From assembly GCF_000948985.2 (NCBI RefSeq), contig NZ_CP059734.1:124001-188000 (forward strand): a stretch of 64,000 bases of DNA, given 5' to 3'. The stretch comes from Thalassomonas viridans. Its GTDB lineage: Bacteria > Pseudomonadota > Gammaproteobacteria > Enterobacterales > Alteromonadaceae. Every line of letters begins with the position of its first letter. The stretch's first letter is position 1. Both the position numbers and the translations under genes were made by a program. This document shows positions 43,180-51,906 of this stretch, one piece after another. Below the pieces are notes generated by a model, which worked only from the letters and a program-made list of their open reading frames with translations, did no database searches and had not been told where the DNA came from.

Positions 43180-44222
43180 CCCCTTTATCAGAGCGCAAAA
43201 AGCTGGTGGGGTTCATTGATGAAGCTTACCAGCAAGGTGCCCGCCGGGAGATGGCGTGCCTTGAGGTGGGCATAAGTTTACGTACTTATCGCCGCTGGAC
43301 CCCGGCGGGTCGATTACAGGAAGATAAGCGCCCGACAGCGATAAGGCCGGCACCACCAAATAAATTAACCGAGCAAGAGCGGGAGCAAATTATTGAAGTC
43401 TGCAATAGCCCTAAATATGCCAGCCTACCGCCGTCTCAGATAGTACCGGCATTGTTGGATGAAGGGCGTTATATTGCCTCGGTATCCACTTATTACCGGG
43501 TATTAAAACAGGCTAACCAGTTGCACCATAGAGGAAGAAGCCGGGCACCAGGCAAGGTAAATAAACCAACGACTTATACCGCAGAAAATCCGAATGAGGT
43601 GTGGTCTTGGGATATAACCTATTGTGCTTCAACAGTCAGAGGACAATATTTTTACTTATACATGATTGTAGATATTTACAGCCGGAAAATCGTCGGCTAT
43701 GAAGTGCATGAGCAAGAGTGTGGACAGAAGGCTGCCGAATTGCTTCAGCGCACCTGTTGGCGAGAGCATACCGTAAAAAGTCTGCTGGTACTACATTCTG
43801 ATAACGGAGCGCCGATGAAATCAGTGACGATGAAAGCCAAAATGGAAGAGCTGGGTGTTACCCCTTCGTATAACCGGCCAAGGGTAAGTAACGACAACCC
43901 GTTTTCAGAGTCAACCTTCCGTACCCTGAAATACCGCCCTGACTGGCCTTCACATGGTTTTAAAAATCTCGACGAGGCACGCAGCTGGGTACAGACGTTT
44001 GTTGGCTGGTATAACGAAGAACATAAGCATAGCCGGATTAAGTTTGTAACGCCTTCACAACGTCATCAGGGATTGGATGGGACGATCCTAGCGGATCGAC
44101 GAAAAGTACTGGAAGCAGCGAGAACCAAAAGACCTCAACGTTGGTCAGGAGAGATACAAAATCTAGATCAGGTTGGAGCAGTAACCTTGAATCCCGAACG
44201 GGAAGTCAAGGAAGCAGCATAA
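43155..44222 (+). CDS. Transposase OrfB of the second IS (DDE integrase core)
   Basis: 355 aa. N-terminal HTH, then the rve core: D in WSWDITYCA, D in LHSDNGAPMKS, E in NPFSESTFRTLKYR, followed by YNEEHKHSRIKFVTPSQRH. Start at 43155 is a TTG; synthesis by -1 frameshifting from OrfA is more likely. Appears intact and potentially active. Confidence 0.85.
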   Translation: MGRRRGALTPLSERKKLVGFIDEAYQQGARREMACLEVGISLRTYRRWTPAGRLQEDKRPTAIRPAPPNKLTEQEREQIIEVCNSPKYASLPPSQIVPALLDEGRYIASVSTYYRVLKQANQLHHRGRSRAPGKVNKPTTYTAENPNEVWSWDITYCASTVRGQYFYLYMIVDIYSRKIVGYEVHEQECGQKAAELLQRTCWREHTVKSLLVLHSDNGAPMKSVTMKAKMEELGVTPSYNRPRVSNDNPFSESTFRTLKYRPDWPSHGFKNLDEARSWVQTFVGWYNEEHKHSRIKFVTPSQRHQGLDGTILADRRKVLEAARTKRPQRWSGEIQNLDQVGAVTLNPEREVKEAA

Positions 44223-44258
44223 GAATTAATCAAGTGGTGACAACTGTCTTGAAAAACG

Positions 44259-45251
44259 CCGGAAAAAGAAGACGAGGAAAACGACCTGTCCCGTTTTCAA
44301 CTTTATGTTGCGAACATCTCTGATCAGCATACCGTGGTTGATGTTTATATTTCAGCGCCGGAGCAGTCATTTGAACAAGCCAAGTTAATATTGTCAGACC
44401 AAGGTATGGCGTTATCTGACTTAACCATATTAGATCAGGGGGAATGGATTTTTTACCTGACCGCGCCGGGAGAAAGCGCAATATTATTCGAGTCAAACGT
44501 GATCACCATAGACTACCGGGACACTGTGATTTTCGCCATTGACGACGACCCGGCCAGTGAAGATCTCGTTATCGACCAGATTAATACCATATATACAGAT
44601 CAGGTTCACCTTGATAAAAATACCCAAGCCAATCTGAGGTTTTACCAAAGCACCGACAGTTTTGAGTATCTCGACGTATACGCCAATAACATGCTGGAAA
44701 TGCCTGTGGTTGACAACCTTGCGCCGGGTTCATTCTCTGAGCCGGTATTCTTTTCGCCGGGTGACCATACTTTTTCTGTAACCCATGCCGAAGACAGCAC
44801 CGAGGCTTATTTGTCTAACCTGTTGATGCCGCTTACTGCCGGTGAAGCAAAGAATGTCATCCTGTATCAAAATGCCCAGGGAGAAATGCAGACGTTGTCG
44901 GTGCCACAGCAAAACCTGCCTCTGGCCTTTGAGAACCAGCTGACCATAGCCAATTTAACGGAAGAAGAGCAAGGCATTGATGTGTATGCGATTAATTCAA
45001 CATACTCAATCAGCGATACGCCAATGTCCATTAAATCTTTGGCGTACGGAACCGCGGGCAGTATGCTGATTGGTGAGCCGCAATTTCAAATTGTAGTTAC
45101 AAATACCCAGCAGGAAGATCAACAAGACACATACATTTTAGCCGAGTCGGAAGTGATGACCTACGAACCGGAAGCCAGCTATCTTATTCTGGTTGAGCCT
45201 GATGCCGACAATATTGGTGGCTTTACTATAACAACCAGCCGGGAATTTTAA
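44259..45251 (+). pseudogene. DUF4397-like lipoprotein, 3' part
   Basis: Continuation of the gene begun at 42197, open from the IS edge; a GTG at 44334 would be the first internal start. About 330 residues with repeated beta-sandwich segments: TVVDVYISAPEQSFEQAKL, SFEYLDVYANNMLEM, GSFSEPVFFSPGDHTFSV, ENQLTIANLTEEEQGIDVYAI. Rejoining the two parts would give a lipoprotein of roughly 470 residues with two or three DUF4397-like units. Terminator follows. Confidence 0.75.
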
Positions 45252-45339
45252 TTTCCTCTTGATAAATGTTTGCCTACGGAGGGATTTATTGGAGTAAGAG
45301 GCCAGAACCGACTGACATTAACCTCATTCGTAATTTAGA

Positions 45340-45365
45340 AGCCCGATCACAAGAATCGGGCTTTT
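45340..45365 (+). terminator. Rho-independent terminator
   Basis: AGCCCGAT and ATCGGGCT (8-bp stem, 7-base loop) followed by TTT. It lies 89 bases after the split lipoprotein gene and just before the convergent gene ends. Confidence 0.8.
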
Positions 45366-45382
45366 GCTGGTAACGGGTGAAG

Positions 45383-45748
45383 TTAATACCCTATTTCCTT
45401 TTGCCAACGGGCATGAATGTTCGCTATGCGGTAATAAAAATCCTCAACCTGCTTTTTAAGCTTGTAGCTGGAAAGCCCCAGACCGGAAGCCGTCATTTCT
45501 CCTATACATGCAGGTTCACTGACAACCGCAGCATAAGCATCACAGAGAAAAGCACATTCATCGCTGAAACGGGCAAAGTCATCACATAAGTGCAAAACTT
45601 CATGCCCCAGCGATGTTTCTTCATCTGCCTCAAGGTCTTCGGTTTCAAAGTCTTCTGTGCTTGCTTCAAGTTCCATATGCTCGCAGCTGGTTTCATCTGT
45701 TTTATCACCAGTTGCCTCGTTTTCAGGGGATGGGTTATGTTCAGACAT
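45383..45748 (-). CDS. Small acidic hypothetical protein
   Basis: 121 aa with a very strong ribosome binding site (AGGAGGG, 7 bases before ATG). The N-terminal half is almost all Glu, Asp, Ser and Thr. The C-terminal half is a predicted helical domain with five cysteines (VLHLCDDFARFSDECAFLCDAYAAVV, EPACIGEM in parts). No signal peptide. No family recognised. Confidence 0.6.
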   Translation of the reverse strand: MSEHNPSPENEATGDKTDETSCEHMELEASTEDFETEDLEADEETSLGHEVLHLCDDFARFSDECAFLCDAYAAVVSEPACIGEMTASGLGLSSYKLKKQVEDFYYRIANIHARWQKEIGY

Positions 45749-46022
45749 AGCACTGCCCTCCTCTGTTAGTAATATTCACCCCAGTGACTAAGTTGCCTGC
45801 TACGCCCCGCCTTGTATGCTTTATTGCACCATTGTTGCGGGCTGCCAACTTGGTGGTGCTGCTTACTTGAGTGAAGTGGCGGTATAAACAGGGAAACCTC
45901 TTTTGGGCTGAAAATATACGGTTGCCAAGGACTGGCTGGTGTAAATCATTGAAGGAATTGTAGTTTTTTGTAGAAAGTTCTTTAGCCGAGTTAAACTCTG
46001 GCATATGATTGTATTTAGCCAT
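45741..46022 (-). CDS. Possible small protein upstream of the acidic protein
   Basis: 93 codons. AGAGG stands 8 bases before the ATG (MAKYNHMPEFNSAKEL), and the end overlaps the next start by 8 bases, which would suit a two-gene unit. The composition of the second half (KHTRRGVAGNLVTGVNITNRGG) is not convincing and there is no recognisable domain. Could be a short gene that has drifted, or a chance ORF. Confidence 0.3.
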   Translation of the reverse strand: MAKYNHMPEFNSAKELSTKNYNSFNDLHQPVLGNRIFSAQKRFPCLYRHFTQVSSTTKLAARNNGAIKHTRRGVAGNLVTGVNITNRGGQCYV

Positions 46023-46541
46023 AATTGATACCTCTTGCGTATCGGTTTTGGTCAGCTGCCTCTGGGTGTCCCACCACTCAGGGGTAGCGCCTGTTTCTTC
46101 TAAATTGGTTTATTTAGAACTTAGCTTTTGAATGAATAGATTCTCTTGAAGGCACCTCGCTTGGTTTTTGAGGGGGATACTTAGGTATAGTAAAGGATGC
46201 TAGATAAATCCACGGATTTGGAGAGCTTGTAACTTATATTTGTGATTTTTAAATCAGGCAATTCTACCGTTGAAAATAAAATAGCTTTAGCTATCTGATT
46301 TTTATCTAGTGCTCAATTTTAAATAGAATAATTATCAATGTCATTCTCTATAAAACTTTTTGATTCTTCTCCTTTTGGCTTGGGTGCCGTGAAGTTTAAT
46401 TTGTTTCAAGCACATAATAAGAGAAATATTGATTAGTTGTTACACGTTTAGCCATTATTTTTTCTATTATGAAGATACATATACTCCTTTTTGCCTGGCA
46501 ATACTATAGTGGCATAACTTAAGCACATGGAATAAATTAGA
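46023..46541. other. AT-rich non-coding gap before the phosphoesterase-ATPase gene
   Basis: Base composition falls sharply here compared with the DNA to the left. No ORF, tRNA or repeat seen. It must contain the promoter of the following gene, but none stands out among the many A/T hexamers. Confidence 0.45.
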
Positions 46542-49500
46542 ATGTCGAATGAAAAACGTCCCATCATATATTGGCACTTCTCGGATATTCATTGGTCAAA
46601 AGAACAATCTAGCGAACGCTCAATATTTGTAAGAGCATTTCTTGAACATTTAAAAGAAATGAAAAGAGAATTAGGGGCGCCAGACTTTATATGTTTGACA
46701 GGAGATATAACCAATTCTGGTAAGTTAGAGGATTTTAAAGATTTTGAAGATAACTTGTTAAAAAGAATATTGGACATATCTGGCGAAATACCATTATTTG
46801 CAGTTCCTGGAAATCATGATTTAAATAGAGAACTAGTGGTAAAGGAGCCTTTTGACGACAAAATTCCACCACGACAATTAGCTGAACAGATATATGACAC
46901 TTCTCGTTATCTGTTATACGCTCTTGCATTTAAAGATTATATGGAGTGGTGGAATAAAGTAGATCCAGGGGTAAGGTATGATGATAAAAAGGATTCAAGT
47001 TTATTTGCATGGACATACATGCTAGAAGTAAAAGGCAAAAAAATAAATATAAGTGGGATTAATACAGCTTGGACATGCTATACACAAAGAAATGAAAAAA
47101 ATGAGGCTCTTGATGAGGGAAATCTACTAGTAGCCAGAGGGCAGCTAGATTCTGGATTTCATAACATAGATAGTGAAAATATCTCATTATTACTATTCCA
47201 CCACCCTACAGACTGGTTAAAAGGAGCAATAAGAACACAAATTAGAAATTTAATGCAAGCAAATTTTGATTTGTTATTACATGGACACACTCATAATACT
47301 GATGATTTATTTTCGTTATCTGCGCCTGCAGGACATAGTGTTTACCTTCCTAGTTTCGCACTTTACAACAGGCAAGACTCTGGCACTACAAAGTATTCTA
47401 GAGGGTACAATATTGGTATTATAAATACGATTTCTAAAGAAGTATCCGTTAATTATTATCGATATACAGAAGAGCATCGTGAAAAATTTATAAAGTTTGG
47501 TGATATTGGAGATGATGGTGTTTGTTCATTTAATCTCTCTAGTCATGAGAGATCTAAACCGTCACCTAAAAACAAAGAGGTAGATTGGTATAGTGTTTTA
47601 GAAACAGAACAACGTTTTAAGAAAATAGATAACGACCTAATAAATACGCTTCCAATAAGTTCTTTATCTTTGATGACATTGGATAAATTTATAAATTTAT
47701 CCTGTTCTATTTTAAATAAATCTTCTTTAGTATCAAATAATAACGAAGAGGATTGTTGGGAAGCACTGCTAAGTATTATAATTTTACTTAGATGTCAGCT
47801 TCATCATGAAAGTGAATCATTAAGTCGAAATGTTCCTGCCACACAGAAATATTTAGATATCATTAAGGGATACAAACAAGAAAAGCTCTTAGATATTTCA
47901 ATGTTAGCTTACTCTGATATTTCTGATATGTCTTTGGAAGAAAACAGCTTTTCTGAAATAAATGCAAACTCGAATGATGATTTTTCCTGTTTTGTATCCT
48001 TATTTTTCTCACTTGCTCAGTTAATTTTCCTATCTGATAACTGCGCTTTAATCCCCTTTGCCTTTCCGACAGATTCTCGTTTGTCTCATATTGATTTTAA
48101 TAATTGGAACATAGAGTCGTCCAATATAGCTTCTCTGAAATATGATCATTCAAATTCAAAGATCATATTAAGTTTACGGGTAAAAGATCGAACAGGTTTT
48201 TTTGCTGTTTGTACGTTAAAACATCACTTTGATAATGCTATTAAGTTAGTAGCTGGTGCTTGGCGTGATTGTCATAAATTATTACCGCCATTAAATCTAG
48301 AAATAGATTATCCATTTTGGGATGGGTGTTCCATGAGAGAAAGTTATTTGCAGGTGGATACTACGCCTATTGTACAGCTACTCATGGGAAGGACTATGTA
48401 TGGTGATTCACATCACGTTTGGTTTAGAGAGATTGTACAAAATGCCTTAGATGCAAATACTTCAAGAAGATCAGTTGAAGGAGAGCAATTTGAGACTGAG
48501 CTTACAATAAGGCTTGAACGTGGAAACATAGTGAAAATCCGAGACAATGGCATCGGAATGTCGTATCAACATATTATTCGATACTTAACTACCTTGGGAC
48601 GTTCAATTTGGAGTTCAGATGAATTAAAAGAAATTGGTAAGAAGGATAAAGATGAAACAATAGGAAAATTTGGTATTGGTTTTGTTTCGATATTCCAAGA
48701 AGCAGAGAGGGTCAGAGTTTATACGAAATATTTCCGCGATATTGGTGAACCAGGCTGGCTAGTCGATTTTAGTTCTATTGATCGTCCCTTTGTTATTGAA
48801 GAAGTAGACTGTGATATAGGCACAGTAATAGAAGCTACTTTGCGTAATCCATTAGACTCTAAGGACTTTTTTGAACTGGTTAGTCAATACTTCTTGTATT
48901 TAGATGATAACATGATTATTAAGCCAAGGTATGACATTGTTAAGAGTCTCGAAGAAGTTTCTCTTATTAGTAAAAAGCCGGAAAGTAGAGGTTGTTTTAT
49001 TGAAGGAATAATACCCGGTAACATAGCTGGATATCGCTTCAGATTAAAGGCATTATTTCTTTACCATTCTTCCTTGCAAGACAATACACACAGGCGATTA
49101 TCTTCGACTGGAAAAACCAGAGAAATATTAGATTCATCATATTTGTTAGTTTCAAATGGTGGTGTACGAGCATTTCAGCAAACTTCTGAATACTTAAGAC
49201 CGGGAAAACATAAGTTTTGGTCTGTTAATGATGAAAAATATTGTCGAGACTCCATAATCAATAATTACTGGATTGTGCTTGACTTTGATAAAGGATCTAG
49301 CCCAGTTTTGCCGTCTAGGGTTGAATTAGATATAGAACCTGATTTCGCGGATGAGGTTAATGAATTAGTTCATAAAGCATACTCTGAAGGTTTAATTAGT
49401 GCGGTAAATAAAGCAGTACAATCAATTAAGGACTTAAAAAATTTAAGAAAAATGCTACTTGGTCATTTCTTTGCTTCTATTAAGCCAAGTGCTTTTTGGT

Positions 49501-49766
49501 ATGGAACAAAAAACTCACCTCCTGCTCAGATATGCGATTCTGATATTATTAGCAATAATATTATTAATTTATTTGAATTATTTTGTCCGATAAGAATTGA
49601 TAACATTTATAGTAAGAGGCCAGAATACGTATCAATAGATTCTATAGAAGATTGGGAGTTCCCAATTGTGGTAAGAAGTGAACTTTCTAAATCACCTTTG
49701 TTTTCTGTGATGGTGAGATGTAGTGGTCAAGCCAAACCGGACACCTGGTTAAGCTACATCGGCTAA
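46542..49766 (+). pseudogene. Metallophosphoesterase fused to Hsp90-like ATPase, 5' part (cut by IS3 copy 2)
   Basis: 1074 codons, of which the last 15 come from the IS. Residues 1-260: calcineurin-like phosphoesterase with all metal motifs, Asp15 and His17 in SDIHW, Asp55 in TGDIT, GNHD at 90-93, His220/221 in FHHPTDW and HGHTH at 247-251. Residues 330-600: helical linker, no motif. From 615: GHKL/Bergerat ATPase with Glu630, Asn634 and Asp637 in FREIVQNALDA, Asp668 in RDNGIGMS, and glycines 708-713 in GKFGIGF, as in Hsp90/sacsin-type proteins. Cytoplasmic. AT-rich codon use unlike the neighbours, so acquired. Both catalytic domains survive, so the truncated product could retain activity. 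I know no named system with this fusion; architecture and island setting suggest phage defence (inference). Confidence 0.85.
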
Positions 49767-50561
49767 TTCTATTTGTTCGTATTCCATTGGTGAAACATAA
49801 CCCAATTTAGAATGAGGCCGTTTGCTGTTGTAATACGCCAAATAATCTAAAATACTGAGCTTAGCTTCTGACTTAGTTCGAAAGCTTTGATAATTTAACT
49901 GCTCATATTTTAAACTTCTGAAAAAACGCTCTGTTGGGGCGTTGTCCCAGCAATCCCCTTTACCGCTCATGCTCGCTTGCATCCCCATCGTTCTTAAATG
50001 CTTTCGGTATTTATCGCTAGCATATTGGCTTCCTCGATCTGAATGATGGATAAGCCCTTTACCTGGTTTTCTACGCCAGTAGGCCATTTGCAGGGCTTTA
50101 ACACATAATTCGGTACGCATGTGATCATCAATTGCCCAACCAACAATTTGCCGGTTGGAAAGATCCATTATGGCCGCCAGGTACACCCAACCTTGAAGGG
50201 TCCAAACACAGGTGATATCTGTTGTCCAAACCTGATTAGGCTGATTAACATCAAACTGCCGATCGAGTATGTTGGGCGCTATGCCATAGTGATGAGCGCT
50301 GTCAGTTGTTACCTTAAATTTTTTGGGATAACGTGCTATCAAACCTAACCTTGCCATCATACGACGAACTTTAAATCGTCCTACTTGATGGCCAAGCTTA
50401 ATTAATGCTTTCACCATACGTCTAGAGCCAAGTGTTTGCCTGTGCTCTGTGAAAAGTTTACGGGCATCTTCATCTAAACGATTTTGCCGATTATCAGGCG
50501 CTATAGGTCTATTACACCAATCATAAAAAGCACTGGAGCTCACTTCCATTACCCTGCACAT
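49749..50561 (-). CDS. IS3-family transposase OrfB (copy 2)
   Basis: 270 aa, identical to the copy at 38978, with intact DDE residues. Confidence 0.93.
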   Translation of the reverse strand: MCRVMEVSSSAFYDWCNRPIAPDNRQNRLDEDARKLFTEHRQTLGSRRMVKALIKLGHQVGRFKVRRMMARLGLIARYPKKFKVTTDSAHHYGIAPNILDRQFDVNQPNQVWTTDITCVWTLQGWVYLAAIMDLSNRQIVGWAIDDHMRTELCVKALQMAYWRRKPGKGLIHHSDRGSQYASDKYRKHLRTMGMQASMSGKGDCWDNAPTERFFRSLKYEQLNYQSFRTKSEAKLSILDYLAYYNSKRPHSKLGYVSPMEYEQIELADVA

Positions 50562-50608
50562 TTGAAGAACTGGCCAAGTCTTCTTATTCTCACAAATAAA
50601 TTGAAACC

Positions 50609-50914
50609 TTATTCGTTTTCCTTCGCAAAGAAGACTGCGGCCTTTTTTAAAATATCTCGCTCCATTTTCAATTTAGCTACTTCTTTGCGTAGCTTTTCTA
50701 ATTCTGCCCGTTCAGCCAAGTTAGTGTTAGTTTGTTTACCTGAACTTGGTGAGCGATAGCCTTGTTCAGTTCGAACCCAGCGACCGATGGCACTAAGTGA
50801 AATCCCTAAACTATCAGCTGCTTCTTGTTGAGTATAACCCTGCTCGGTTACCAGCTTTACAGCATCTTGTTTAAACTCTACTGAATACTTTGGACGTTTA
50901 AATTTATTACTCAT
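50609..50914 (-). CDS. IS3-family transposase OrfA (copy 2)
   Basis: 101 aa, identical to the copy at 38625, including the A6G frameshift site. Confidence 0.93.
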   Translation of the reverse strand: MSNKFKRPKYSVEFKQDAVKLVTEQGYTQQEAADSLGISLSAIGRWVRTEQGYRSPSSGKQTNTNLAERAELEKLRKEVAKLKMERDILKKAAVFFAKENE

Positions 50915-50982
50915 ATTTACCTCTACGGAACATTATACTTTATGTCATTAGAGGTGTCCGGTTGTATTAGACCACTTCAAGA

Positions 50983-51522
50983 TCTGAAGAGTTGGAAAGA
51001 TGGATATGTACTGATGATGATAGGGAGTTTGTAATTCTTAAAGAGCTTATTCCGAATGCCGACTTCTTTTTTTCACCGAAAGATGTCCTAGCTAAAGCTG
51101 GTCATCAAGTGTTCGATGAGCAAGTTGATTCAAAAATAAACAGTATTCTTCGAGGAGATTATGCGCTAGTTAATAGCTCAATACTTGGAGATAGCTTATT
51201 TATGGTGTTGCCTAGTGACATGGTTGGTAGAAGAGATTTGCAAGCGCATACAGCAACTCGAAATAAAATGTTCGATAAAAACCCTCGTATTCTGATCAAC
51301 TTCAGACATGATTTGATGCAGTCTATTGAATTATACATGAAAAATGATAACTTTGATGAAGAAAAATTAAAACTTACTATTGATTTGTTAGCAGATAGTG
51401 TATTCGAAGAGAAGGCTAAAGGACGTGCAGAAGCTAGATGGAAAAGAGTTCGTGAACAATTTGGAAACTTGTTAAAACAAAATTTTTCGAATATCCCATA
51501 TAGTAAATTAAAAGTTGAATAG
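50983..51522 (+). pseudogene. 3' part of the phosphoesterase-ATPase gene
   Basis: 179 codons that continue the frame broken at 49718. Across the repaired joint the protein reads VMVRSEELERWICTDDD. The full ancestral protein would be 1238 residues. This tail is charged and mostly helical (FRHDLMQSIELYMKNDNFDE, RAEARWKRVREQFGNLL), has no known motif, and lacks its own ribosome binding site; the first usable start inside would be the TTG at 50992. Same AT-rich composition as the 5' part. Confidence 0.85.
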
Positions 51523-51659
51523 GAAATGTATTTGCATAACAAATCTGAACCTAATTTTTATAACGAAAGTCATTTGACAATAGTTTTATGTCACAGCAAT
51601 AGCTATTGACTTGCTTATCTGCTTAACTGGTTGATATAAAGCATAAATCACGTGTTAGG

Positions 51660-51790
51660 AAGGTGGTAGGAATCTTGCCTCTATGGCTAAGTCTTCACGT
51701 TTAAAGTCGTCAATCACATCAAATAAATGGTAAGAAAGCTCATAAGTCAGCTGGTCGCACATAAAGTAAACCGACTTTGGCAAAGGGGTC
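51660..51790 (-). pseudogene. Fragment of another IS3-family transposase (IS407/IS51-like OrfB)
   Basis: On the minus strand the frame reads YFMCDQLTYELSYHLF followed by DVIDDFKREDLAIEARFLPP. This matches the first-aspartate region of the IS407-type OrfB integrase core (consensus like DFMSD...NVIDDFNREALAIE). Only about 40 codons remain and no ends are visible. It marks the right edge of the AT-rich block as an old insertion hot spot. Confidence 0.6.
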
Positions 51791-51906
51791 GTGTTTAGTG
51801 TTTTTCACACTAAGTTAATTTGCGCATATTGTATTCAATATCTCTATAGCCAGTTTTCATTACCTTGTGTTAATCTCAGTCAATTGTTAAATGATCACGG
51901 AACTTT

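Larger units (their letters stand above)
42611..44256 (+). mobile_element. IS3-like insertion sequence, second type
   Basis: Ends are only approximate (a few bases). The inner terminal repeats are clear: GTTGTCACC at 42623-42631 and GGTGACAAC at 44236-44244, extending outwards with 15 of 21 matches. I cannot fix a clean target duplication; host codons fit best if C or CC is duplicated. It carries two ORFs overlapping in the -1 frame with an AAAAAAG slippery site at 43137-43143. Different from the 1261-bp IS3 copies. Confidence 0.8.
49719..50979 (-). mobile_element. IS3-family insertion sequence, copy 2 (1261 bp, inverted)
   Basis: Same element as at 38560 in opposite orientation; encoded proteins are identical. 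Terminal TGTAGTGGTC at 49719 and the complement of TGAAGTGGTC ending at 50979. Flanked by the target duplication AGA (49716-49718 and 50980-50982). Removal of the element plus one AGA rejoins the host gene in frame. Confidence 0.95.

Noticed and set aside
45502..45753. 83-codon minus ORF overlapping the acidic protein gene
   Set aside because: Same strand, other frame; the frame at 45383-45748 has the strong ribosome binding site and a consistent composition.
38557..50982. Composite transposon formed by the two IS3 copies
   Set aside because: Each copy has its own 3-bp target duplication (AAA and AGA), and one sits inside a gene whose frame is restored by its removal, so they inserted independently.
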